A stretch of 5,913 bases of DNA from Candidatus Heimdallarchaeota archaeon (GTDB lineage Archaea; Asgardarchaeota; Heimdallarchaeia; Heimdallarchaeales; Kariarchaeaceae), in contig JAOUKW010000261.1 of assembly GCA_029882335.1 (NCBI GenBank), positions 1 to 5,913 on the forward strand, given 5' to 3'. Positions 1 to 5,913 of this stretch are shown here, one piece after another. Below the pieces are notes generated by a model. It was given only the letters and a program-made list of their open reading frames with translations. It was not told where the DNA came from and did not search any database. The position numbers and the translations under genes are program-made. Within the stretch, counting starts at the first letter, position 1; every line of letters starts with the position of its first letter.

Positions 1-354
1 AACTTCATCAGCTACTAATGAAATCCTATCTGCTGCTTCTTTTGAATTATCAGATAATTTTCTAACATTTTCAGCAACTACTGCAAAACCTCTACCATAA
101 TCACCAGCTCGAGAAGCCTCGATACCTGCATTTAATGCAAGTATGTTGGTTTGCAAAGATATTTGAGATACTTCTTGAGTATTTTCTTGAATTCTCTTTA
201 CAATCTCATTAATCAATTCAGTTACATTGCCGATATCCTTGGTTACATCGGATATCAATTCAGTCTGGGTGGTTGCACCGTCTGACATGGCTTGAGATGT
301 AGATGCTACTTCTTCTGCAGAAGCATTGATTTCTTCAGCACCAGATAACAAATC
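1..354. repeat. Direct repeat, left copy (MCP signalling-domain DNA)
   Basis: This stretch aligns without gaps at a constant offset of 5392 with 5393-5746. I count 27 mismatches in 354 bases (about 92% identity). Most are silent, leaving three residue differences. The match stops being clear at about 354, toward the HAMP-proximal coiled coil. It probably continues beyond the left edge. It encodes part of MCP-A. Confidence 0.92.
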
Positions 355-1773
355 GCTAGATGTGGTATTCAGTATATTTACAGAATTACTAGTTGATGTT
401 ACTACATTTGTTAAACTTGTGAAAGCTTCAACGAAACTTATGCCTAATTGACCAATTTCATCCTTTCTTTGAGTGTTTATATGACTACTATCAACTGAAA
501 GATCTTTTCGAGCTAATGCGTTAGAAAGTTCTGTTACTTCAATAATAGGTTTTGATATTACGGGCCCACCAACATATAATGCAGCAAATACAATTAAAGC
601 TGCAGCAATAATTACAGTAATAATTTGAATATTCCTTTCACGCTCATATTCTTCTAATAAAGCAGTAATCGGTTCATAAACTTCGGCTTTATCAATCTCA
701 GCTAGAATTATCCAGTCAAGATCCATTGTGGTAATTCCACCACCATAATCTTTACCAACATCACCTCTTTGTTCAGTTCCAGTAACCTCTCCTAATGCTT
801 TCATACTATGTGTAAAACCTAATACTGGAAATCCTCGATAATCGTCATAATAGTCTAGTATTTTTCCATTTTCCAATGCTGCTTGTACACCAGCAGTATT
901 TATTCTCTGTTCCAAAATAAAATCATGCTCGTCAACATATCGAGACATTGAAATTGCTAATTTAGTATCAGCATGTACAAGATAAATTTCACCGGTTTCA
1001 CCCAATCCTTTAGTATCGTATACTTCATCATCAGATTGTCTGTTAGTATCACCAAATTCACCTTTCTTGTATGCTAATTTTTCCCATAATTTTTCCATGT
1101 TTATATAGAGTGACAAAGTTCCCATAGCAACTCCATCCCATTCAATAACTTTTGTCATTACAAAATTATATAAACCAGTTGTAGGTGAAAGATGTATATC
1201 TTCTCTACCAATATCATCAGCAGTGGTGCTTGTTGCATAACCAGACCATGCATCTTCAATATGTGGTTTTTCAAAAAAATCAACTCCTTCTACTAGAGTG
1301 TCTTCCACTAAAGGTGAATCTAAATCAATACCAGTTCGTAGTTCAATCAATTGTAAATTTCCAGTTGAATTTGCAAGGAAAATTAAATCATATGTTCCAT
1401 ATGCATCCATAATTTGTGAAAAGTGACTTCGTACTCTTTGTTTAGCGTCATTGGCATCAGCATCACTTAATCCACTTAAAGGACCAAATTTCATCATTGA
1501 AGCAATTGCATGCATCACAGTAGTAGATTCAGAAAATGCAATTAAATCACTAGCACGTTCAGACATAAAAGTGTTTACGGTGATTCCTGAAGTTTCTCCT
1601 AATCCATGCATTCGTAATTTGAATTCTTCATCCAAACTAGTTTCTGCAGTTTCAATTAATTGTTGTGTACTATTAGTATTAGATATTGATACAAACAATA
1701 GTGGAATTAATCCAACTATGAGCATCACTCCAATTAATTTTGTTCTAATGGGTATGTCGTCTAGAAAACTCAT
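1..1773 (-). CDS. Methyl-accepting chemotaxis protein with dCache sensor (MCP-A), C-terminus off the left edge
   Basis: Transmembrane chemoreceptor that should sense an extracellular ligand and control CheA kinase through CheW. All 591 codons from the ATG at 1773 to the edge are open, with no stop inside the window. An in-frame TAA lies 12 bases before this ATG, so it is the first possible ATG start. Visible parts: cytoplasmic start 1-12; TM1 about 13-30; a sensor of about 350 residues (31-381) that looks like a double Cache domain, with LSPTTG at 195-200 and the dCache-like GLGETGEIYLV at 256-266; TM2 about 382-402; HAMP about 401-454 (P409, E412, DEIGQL 438-443); then the coiled-coil signalling domain with the hairpin tip QTNILALNAG at 541-550 and GRGFAVVAENVRKLS after it. 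By comparison with MCP-B about 70 C-terminal residues, including the second methylation helix, are missing. The distal sensor module lacks the YxRxW start of the known amino-acid-binding dCache motif, so the ligand is unknown. Chemoreceptor identity is certain; the Cache subtype is likely. Confidence 0.95.
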   Translation of the reverse strand, partial: MSFLDDIPIRTKLIGVMLIVGLIPLLFVSISNTNSTQQLIETAETSLDEEFKLRMHGLGETSGITVNTFMSERASDLIAFSESTTVMHAIASMMKFGPLSGLSDADANDAKQRVRSHFSQIMDAYGTYDLIFLANSTGNLQLIELRTGIDLDSPLVEDTLVEGVDFFEKPHIEDAWSGYATSTTADDIGREDIHLSPTTGLYNFVMTKVIEWDGVAMGTLSLYINMEKLWEKLAYKKGEFGDTNRQSDDEVYDTKGLGETGEIYLVHADTKLAISMSRYVDEHDFILEQRINTAGVQAALENGKILDYYDDYRGFPVLGFTHSMKALGEVTGTEQRGDVGKDYGGGITTMDLDWIILAEIDKAEVYEPITALLEEYERERNIQIITVIIAAALIVFAALYVGGPVISKPIIEVTELSNALARKDLSVDSSHINTQRKDEIGQLGISFVEAFTSLTNVVTSTSNSVNILNTTSSDLLSGAEEINASAEEVASTSQAMSDGATTQTELISDVTKDIGNVTELINEIVKRIQENTQEVSQISLQTNILALNAGIEASRAGDYGRGFAVVAENVRKLSDNSKEAADRISLVADEV

Positions 1774-1779
1774 TTTTAA

Positions 1780-1784
1780 CCTTT
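1780..1784 (-). promoter_or_regulatory. Shine-Dalgarno-like AAAGG before MCP-A
   Basis: Read on the minus strand, AAAGG ends six bases before the ATG at 1773. It is short but well spaced, and together with the upstream in-frame stop it supports this start. In an AT-rich background a five-base match is modest evidence. Confidence 0.4.
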
Positions 1785-1820
1785 ACCAATGTAAGTAATT
1801 TCTAAATAACCAAATTTTAG

Positions 1821-1828
1821 TATAAAAA
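1821..1828 (-). promoter_or_regulatory. Possible TATA-type promoter element of MCP-A
   Basis: The minus strand reads TTTTTATA from 55 to 48 bases before the MCP-A ATG. If this is an archaeal TATA box, transcription would start about 25 bases downstream, giving a short leader of roughly 25 nt that contains the AAAGG ribosome site. The overlapping TATACT could instead be a bacterial -10 box, but I find no convincing -35 hexamer at normal spacing. Such boxes occur by chance in AT-rich DNA. Confidence 0.4.
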
Positions 1829-2080
1829 TGTTGTTTTTTAATGATGTAAATTGAGGTAGGTTATTTTAAATAAACATCAGAATTGACAAAATAGAATTGA
1901 TATTAATTATTATTTTTTTATTTAATTTTAAAATGAAATAAGACTTATTTAATTATAATATAATCTGTTATATTGTATGGTTAAATGCTGAAAAATACAA
2001 TTTACAAGTAATATTTCAATATATTTTCACTTATATTCAAGATTATTGTAATTTAAATTCACCCCGCAAGATAACATAAT

Positions 2081-3871
2081 TTAATTCCGCTCACCAGTTT
2101 GTACCCTCCATAATTTATTATATTGACCTTTTTGTTGTAATAATTCATCATGAGTTCCCTGCTCAATAATTTGTCCATTATTAAGTAAATAAATTTGATC
2201 TGCATTACGGATGGTTGATAATCGATGAGCGATAATAATTGTTGTTCGTCCAACTATAATTCGATCTAATGATCTTTGAATTGCTGCTTCTGTTTCATTG
2301 TCCACATCACTTGTTGCTTCATCAAAAATTAATACTGGAGGGTTTTTTAGTACTGCTCTTGCAATTGAGATACGTTGTCTCTGTCCACCACTAAGTTTTT
2401 GACCACGTTCACCAACTAATGTATCATAACCATCTGGTAGTAAAGATATGAATTCATGAGCCTCTGCTATTGTTGCAGCCTTAATAATATCTTTTAGTTC
2501 ATCATTAGGACGACCATATGCAATATTTTCACGAACGCTACCATCTATAAGGAAAGTATCTTGACTTACAAATCCAATTGTTGAACGATATTGTTGTAAA
2601 TTAAAATTTCTAATGCTTATTCCATCAAATAAAATGGCTCCATCATCAGGATCATAAAATCGTAGTAATAATTTGATTAATGTTGATTTACCTGCTCCAG
2701 TTGCCCCAACTATTGCGATTGTGTCACCATGATTTATTGTAAGGTTAAATTCTGTAAATACAGGTAATCTATTTTTATAACTAAAACTAACATTATTAAA
2801 GATAAATTCACCTTTTATATTTTGTAACTCTAATAAACTATTACCAGATGTTATTTGTTGAGGTGTGTCAAGTAGATTTAATATTCTTGTTGTAGATGCC
2901 ATAGCTCGTTGATATTGATCAAATGTTTCACCAAGTCTTGTAAGTGGCCAAAGAAGTCTTTGAGTCAGAAACAACATCACACCATAAGCACCTACTTCTA
3001 TCTTACCATCAATAGCCTCTATACCAGCGAATATTAACATAGCAGTGAAACCAATAACAATAATCATTCTAACTAGAGGTGAGAATGCAGAACTGTATTT
3101 AATTGCATTTCTATTACTTATTTGATAGTTTTTTGACAAATCATATATTCGTTGTGCTTCAAATTCTTCTGTCGTATATGACTTGATAGTTGCAATTCCA
3201 CTTAGATTGTTTGAAAGTTGACCATTTAACATGCCTACTTTTTCTCTGACTTCAGTATATTTAGGAGCTAGAAAAGATTGGAATTTAAAAGAAAATAAAA
3301 GGATAAAAGGCATGGGTAATATTGCCATCCAAGCTGTAGTTGGAGATAAAACAAAAAATAAATATCCAATGATAATTACGGTAGTGGTGACTTGGATTAT
3401 ATCATTCGCACCAGTATCTAAAAACCGTTCCAGTTGATTTACATCATCATTTAAAATAGACATTAATCCACCTGTTTTTCTATCTTCAAAAAATTCTAAT
3501 TCTAGATTTTGCATATGACGATATGCATCCATTCTCATTCTATGTTCGATGGATTGTGCTAGATTTCGCCATACAATGGAATAGAGGTATTGAAATAATG
3601 ATTCTAATCCCCAGATTAATAAGGTAAGTATACCAAGTACAATAAATTGATCTCGTATATTAGGAAAACCTAATGATGCGATAATTGATTTTTCTCTTCT
3701 ATCAACAACATCGATTGCAGCTCCAATCAATACCGGAGGTGCCAAATCTAATATTTTATTTAATATTGAATATATGAAAGCAATATATATTTCTTTTCTG
3801 TGGTCTGTAGAATAACCATATAATCTCTTCAATGGATGTTTATTATAGGAAGATTCACTCATAATTTTCAT
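2081..3871 (-). CDS. ABC exporter half-transporter (MsbA/multidrug type, TMD-NBD fusion)
   Basis: A membrane protein that should dimerise and use ATP to move a lipid, drug or other hydrophobic substrate outward. With the start at 3871 it has 596 residues, usual for this family. The N-terminal membrane domain (about 20-325) has six likely helices near 28-50, 75-97, 153-173, 178-198, 266-286 and 295-315. The ATPase domain (about 350-590) has A-loop Y365, Walker A GATGAGKST 389-397, Q-loop Q437, signature LSGGQ 493-497, Walker B with D517 and E518, D-loop SDVD 521-524 and H-loop H549. All catalytic residues are present, so it looks active as a homodimer. The stretches QRLLWPLT (304-311) and DQYQRAMAST (318-327) recall a clade I know mainly from bacteria, but the substrate cannot be read from the sequence. 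The gene lies 55 bp after the dehydrogenase gene and probably shares its transcript. The frame stays open 36 codons further upstream, into the dehydrogenase gene; I reject that extension. A second ATG at 3862 (MSESSYN) is also possible. Confidence 0.95.
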   Translation of the reverse strand: MKIMSESSYNKHPLKRLYGYSTDHRKEIYIAFIYSILNKILDLAPPVLIGAAIDVVDRREKSIIASLGFPNIRDQFIVLGILTLLIWGLESLFQYLYSIVWRNLAQSIEHRMRMDAYRHMQNLELEFFEDRKTGGLMSILNDDVNQLERFLDTGANDIIQVTTTVIIIGYLFFVLSPTTAWMAILPMPFILLFSFKFQSFLAPKYTEVREKVGMLNGQLSNNLSGIATIKSYTTEEFEAQRIYDLSKNYQISNRNAIKYSSAFSPLVRMIIVIGFTAMLIFAGIEAIDGKIEVGAYGVMLFLTQRLLWPLTRLGETFDQYQRAMASTTRILNLLDTPQQITSGNSLLELQNIKGEFIFNNVSFSYKNRLPVFTEFNLTINHGDTIAIVGATGAGKSTLIKLLLRFYDPDDGAILFDGISIRNFNLQQYRSTIGFVSQDTFLIDGSVRENIAYGRPNDELKDIIKAATIAEAHEFISLLPDGYDTLVGERGQKLSGGQRQRISIARAVLKNPPVLIFDEATSDVDNETEAAIQRSLDRIIVGRTTIIIAHRLSTIRNADQIYLLNNGQIIEQGTHDELLQQKGQYNKLWRVQTGERN

Positions 3872-3875
3872 TTTT

Positions 3876-3881
3876 CCTCTT
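3876..3881 (-). promoter_or_regulatory. Ribosome-binding site AAGAGG that decides the ABC start
   Basis: The minus strand reads AAGAGG four bases before the ATG at 3871 and thirteen before the ATG at 3862. It lies in the 55-bp gap after the dehydrogenase stop. It argues against initiation at the upstream ATG at 3979, which would put a hydrophobic 36-residue extension inside the dehydrogenase gene. The spacing to 3871 is slightly short and that to 3862 long, so the choice between these two is not settled. Confidence 0.5.
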
Positions 3882-3926
3882 AATATTTGTATGAAGAGAT
3901 AAAATCGTATTGATTTGAAATAAAAT

Positions 3927-4886
3927 CTAGTAACCCAAATCAAAATCGAATATATTATCTGATTGTATGTCTTTTGCAATTAAATCTAATTCATGAGCAA
4001 TTTGTTTGGCAACCTCTCCATAAGAATCCTTAGAAACCCATGCTCGATGAGGTGAAATTATTAAATTCGGTACTAGACTAAATTCACTAGGAGGAATACC
4101 TGGAGAATTTTTATTATATGGACTATTAATCCAAACATCAAGAGCAGCAGCCCTAATATTTCCCTCTCTTAATGCATCGAATAATGCTTCTTCGTCTATT
4201 AAAGCTCCTCTTGCAATGTTTACGAATATGCAATGAGAGGGTAATTCTTCAATTATCTTTTGAGAGATTATTCCACGAGTTTGATCAGTTAATGGACTTG
4301 CTAAAATCAAAAAATCTAGGTCAACTGCTTTTGTGATTAATTCATCTGAGTGATATTGACCTTCATCAGGTCTGTTCCGAAAAATTACTACCTCCATATC
4401 AAATGCGTCGGCAAATTTATGAAGTTTTTTCCCAATTGCACCATAACCTAAAATTCCAATAGTCTTACCCTGTAAATCTACACTCACATCACCAATGTGG
4501 CTTCGATCAGGCCACGTTTTTGTTTCAACAATATTATTATGATATTTTATGACTTTTCTTGCTGCATTGAGTAATAATGCCCATGCGTGTTCTGCTACTG
4601 TAGAAGAATTACCATGGCAATTAATTATTGATTTATTTGATGATCGGATATCAGCTAGTGGTAGTATATCAACACCAGCTCCTGGTGTAATTAAAAATTT
4701 TACAGATGATAAGGACCATAATTCGCGAGGTGGATTAAATGCCAAAATTGCTTCAGGTTTTTTATTAGCTATGTCTTCATACTTCATTTTGTGATTAGTA
4801 TAATCAAGTAATTCCCATTTAGTGGTTAAAAATTGCTGTACAATTTGAACAGGTATCCATGGAATTCCGTATGCTGCTTTTCTCAT
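3927..4886 (-). CDS. D-2-hydroxyacid dehydrogenase-like protein, NAD(P)-dependent, catalytic Glu replaced
   Basis: A cytoplasmic protein of the D-isomer 2-hydroxyacid dehydrogenase family (D-lactate, glycerate, phosphoglycerate and related dehydrogenases), which interconvert 2-oxoacids and D-2-hydroxyacids with NAD(P)H. At 319 residues it has the usual length. The split substrate domain is 1-100 plus about 285-319, with family-typical TPGAGVD at 67-73 and VAEHAWALLL at 97-106. The Rossmann domain between them has GYGAIG at 147-152. The catalytic Arg is R226 in NIARGALID, and the acid/base His is H280 in SPHRAW. The usual Glu (E of the 'EP' motif, 29 residues after the Arg in E. coli SerA) falls on S255 in DVWINSP. 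The protein therefore lacks the standard Arg-Glu-His triad and may have altered activity or another substrate. An in-frame TAA six bases before the ATG makes 4886 the first ATG start; no Shine-Dalgarno is visible. It is the first gene of a probable two-gene unit with the ABC exporter. The family is certain, the substrate unknown. Confidence 0.93.
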   Translation of the reverse strand: MRKAAYGIPWIPVQIVQQFLTTKWELLDYTNHKMKYEDIANKKPEAILAFNPPRELWSLSSVKFLITPGAGVDILPLADIRSSNKSIINCHGNSSTVAEHAWALLLNAARKVIKYHNNIVETKTWPDRSHIGDVSVDLQGKTIGILGYGAIGKKLHKFADAFDMEVVIFRNRPDEGQYHSDELITKAVDLDFLILASPLTDQTRGIISQKIIEELPSHCIFVNIARGALIDEEALFDALREGNIRAAALDVWINSPYNKNSPGIPPSEFSLVPNLIISPHRAWVSKDSYGEVAKQIAHELDLIAKDIQSDNIFDFDLGY

Positions 4887-5179
4887 AAATTAGGCTAGTA
4901 ATAATAGATTATAAATTATTCATCGAATAACAACTGATTCGTAAGATTTCATATCTATATATTTACCAGTTTTTACATTAATAATCTTCAATTACAATCA
5001 AAAAATAATTCAATAATTCCGAAATTTCTTTATTTGATTATTATAATGAGAATTGTGAATCTACTACTATTTATCATTTAATAACATCAGTTATATGACA
5101 TGTAAAATTAAACTATAGAGCAAAATAACCATACTTGATTTTATATTTTTAATTATCTTCATTAATATTATATTCAAAA
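4887..5179. other. AT-rich intergenic region between MCP-B and the dehydrogenase gene
   Basis: This 293-bp gap has no credible gene on either strand. It should contain the transcription end of MCP-B at its right side and the dehydrogenase promoter at its left. One loose inverted repeat, AATCAAA at 4996-5002 and TTTGATT at 5033-5039 with a 30-base loop, is visible but weak. I find no GC-rich terminator hairpin; release at AT-rich T-runs, common in archaea, would be compatible. Confidence 0.6.
4908..4915 (-). promoter_or_regulatory. TATA box (TTTATAAT) for a probable leaderless dehydrogenase transcript
   Basis: The minus strand reads TTTATAAT from 29 to 22 bases before the dehydrogenase ATG. 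In archaea the TATA box is centred about 26 bases before the transcription start, so transcription would begin at or beside the ATG. The bases before the ATG (CTAGCCTAATTT) contain no Shine-Dalgarno, as expected for a leaderless message. It also contains a perfect bacterial -10 hexamer TATAAT, but no recognisable -35 lies 16-19 bases upstream. It would drive the dehydrogenase and probably the ABC gene. Confidence 0.5.
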
Positions 5180-5913
5180 TTATTGTATAGTAAAATTACT
5201 AACTCGTTCTCTTGAAGTTTCTGCTTGAGAAGATAATTCTTGAGCTGCAGATGATAGTTCCTCAATTGTTGCCGTCATCTCTTCTGCTGCTGCGGCTACT
5301 TCTTCTGCAGAGGCTGCTGTTTCCTCTGCTACGGAGGCTACATTAATCATGGATTGAGATATCTTATTGAAAGCAGTTTGTAATCTGGTTGCAACTTCAT
5401 CAGCTACTAATGAAATCCTATCAGATGCTTCTTTAGAATTATCAGATAATTTTCTAACATTTTCTGCAACTACTGCAAAACCTCTACCATAATCTCCAGC
5501 TCGAGATGCCTCAATACCTGCATTTAATGCAAGTATATTGGTTTGTAAGGATATTTGAGATACTTCTTGAGTATTCTCTTGAATTCTCTTTACAATCTCA
5601 TTTATCAACTCAGTTACATTGGCAATATCTTTGGTTACCTCTGAAATTAATTCAGTCTGGGTAGTTGCACCGTCAGACATGGCTTGAGATGTGGATGCTA
5701 CTTCTTCTGCAGATGCATTGATTTCTTCAGCACCAGAGAGTAAATCTTCTGAAGTCTGAGAGAGAATATTTACAGATTCTGATGTAGAGCCAATTAAATC
5801 TAATAAATTATTTCTCATCTGATTAAAACTACCCTCTAGTATACCTATTTCATCAGATTTATCTGTGTCAATTATAATATCAGTAGTTAAATCACCTTTC
5901 GCGATATCATTTG
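5180..5913 (-). CDS. Methyl-accepting chemotaxis protein (MCP-B), N-terminus off the right edge
   Basis: C-terminal part of a second chemoreceptor: 243 residues plus the TAA stop, with the frame open to the right edge. An internal ATG at 5818 is not the start, because the coding sequence continues upstream into a HAMP domain. Numbering from the first whole codon in the window, the second HAMP helix is about 1-40 (NDIAKGDLTT, DEIGILEGSFNQM). The signalling hairpin follows, with its tip QTNILALNAG at 123-132 and then GRGFAVVAENVRKLS. The C-terminal methylation helix (about 190-232) is rich in Glu pairs such as AEETAASAEE and AAAAEEMTATIEE, which fit CheR/CheB sites. The protein ends with SNFTIQ and has no CheR-tethering pentapeptide. 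Residues 56-173 match MCP-A in 115 of 118 positions, so both receptors should join the same CheA/CheW arrays. Its sensor and promoter lie outside the window. Chemoreceptor identity is certain. Confidence 0.96.
   Translation of the reverse strand, partial: NDIAKGDLTTDIIIDTDKSDEIGILEGSFNQMRNNLLDLIGSTSESVNILSQTSEDLLSGAEEINASAEEVASTSQAMSDGATTQTELISEVTKDIANVTELINEIVKRIQENTQEVSQISLQTNILALNAGIEASRAGDYGRGFAVVAENVRKLSDNSKEASDRISLVADEVATRLQTAFNKISQSMINVASVAEETAASAEEVAAAAEEMTATIEELSSAAQELSSQAETSRERVSNFTIQ
5393..5746. repeat. Direct repeat, right copy (MCP signalling-domain DNA)
   Basis: Partner of 1-354, in the same orientation, encoding the equivalent part of MCP-B. The remaining MCP-B 3' end (5180-5392) has no counterpart in the window because MCP-A is cut there. 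Two long, near-identical direct repeats about 5.4 kb apart could recombine and delete the dehydrogenase and ABC genes, or undergo gene conversion. Confidence 0.92.

Larger units (their letters stand above)
1774..2080. other. AT-rich intergenic region between the ABC gene and MCP-A
   Basis: This 307-bp stretch has no credible gene on either strand. It should hold the end of the ABC transcript (right side) and the promoter of MCP-A (left side). Small AT-only symmetries are visible: AAATAAG/CTTATTT around a single base at 1936-1950, AATATAA/TTATATT with a four-base loop at 1957-1974, and the ten-base palindrome ATTTTAAAAT at 1925-1934. They could be weak terminator or operator elements, but at this base composition chance is an adequate explanation. 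No GC-rich hairpin followed by a T-run is present. Confidence 0.6.

Noticed and set aside
1185..1798. Plus-strand open frames at 1185-1412 and 1451-1798
   Set aside because: Both lie opposite MCP-A in other frames. Their translations have low-complexity, antisense-like composition and no domain, while the minus-strand frame shows clear receptor motifs throughout.
1925..1974. Cluster of AT-only inverted repeats as a terminator or operator
   Set aside because: Stems are seven AT pairs or fewer in very AT-rich DNA, and no proper T-run follows on the minus strand. Chance explains them, so they are only mentioned in the gap description.
2059..2253. Minus-strand open frame at 2059-2253
   Set aside because: It overlaps the 3' end of the ABC gene in another frame, where the true frame encodes the conserved H-loop region and C-terminus.
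3231..3437. Plus-strand open frame inside the ABC gene
   Set aside because: It is a shadow of the transmembrane domain on the opposite strand, with no recognisable motif or ribosome site.
4549..4794. Plus-strand open frame inside the dehydrogenase gene
   Set aside because: It is antisense to the conserved TPGAGVD and VAEHAW region, so the opposite strand is clearly the coding one.
5046..5081. Tiny plus-strand frame MRIVNLLLFII in the gap
   Set aside because: Eleven residues, no ribosome site and no conserved context; expected by chance.
1..5746. Direct repeats as the ends of a mobile element
   Set aside because: The repeats are coding parts of two chemoreceptors with mostly silent differences. 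There is no transposase, integrase, terminal inverted repeat or target duplication between them.

Overview
The window is AT-rich (about one third G+C by eye) and carries four protein genes, all on the minus strand. Two are cut by the window edges. In the direction of transcription (right to left) they are: a methyl-accepting chemotaxis protein (MCP-B) whose N-terminal part lies beyond the right edge; a D-2-hydroxyacid dehydrogenase-like protein; an ABC half-transporter of the exporter type; and a second chemotaxis protein (MCP-A) with a complete periplasmic/extracellular dCache sensor, whose C-terminal end lies beyond the left edge. I see no rRNA, tRNA, CRISPR array, insertion sequence or toxin-antitoxin pair.

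Region by region. 1-1773 is MCP-A: a short cytoplasmic start, TM1, a large sensor, TM2, HAMP and most of the signalling hairpin. 1774-2080 is an AT-rich gap with a likely promoter for MCP-A. 2081-3871 is the ABC exporter subunit, with all ATPase motifs intact. 55 bp separate it from the dehydrogenase gene upstream (3927-4886), so these two probably form an operon. 4887-5179 is another AT-rich gap holding a well-placed TATA-like box for the dehydrogenase. 5180-5913 is the HAMP and signalling part of MCP-B.

The most notable structure is a pair of direct repeats. Positions 1-354 and 5393-5746 align without gaps at about 92% DNA identity (27 mismatches by hand count) and 115 of 118 residues. Similarity falls off sharply toward the HAMP domain. 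The two receptors therefore share almost the same CheA/CheW-coupling hairpin but have different upstream parts. They bracket the dehydrogenase/ABC pair like homologous arms. A second notable point is that the dehydrogenase keeps the NAD-binding motif and the catalytic Arg and His, but has Ser where the usual catalytic Glu sits.

Organism: a motile, low-GC prokaryote with a chemotaxis system. The dehydrogenase gene has a TTTATAAT box centred about 26 bp before its ATG and no Shine-Dalgarno sequence, which suits a leaderless archaeal transcript. The other two visible starts have purine-rich Shine-Dalgarno-like sequences, and the ABC exporter looks like a bacterial-type family. I lean toward an archaeon but cannot exclude a low-GC bacterium. 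No gene here shows directly what the receptors sense, and a functional link between the receptors and the enzyme/transporter pair is only a hypothesis.
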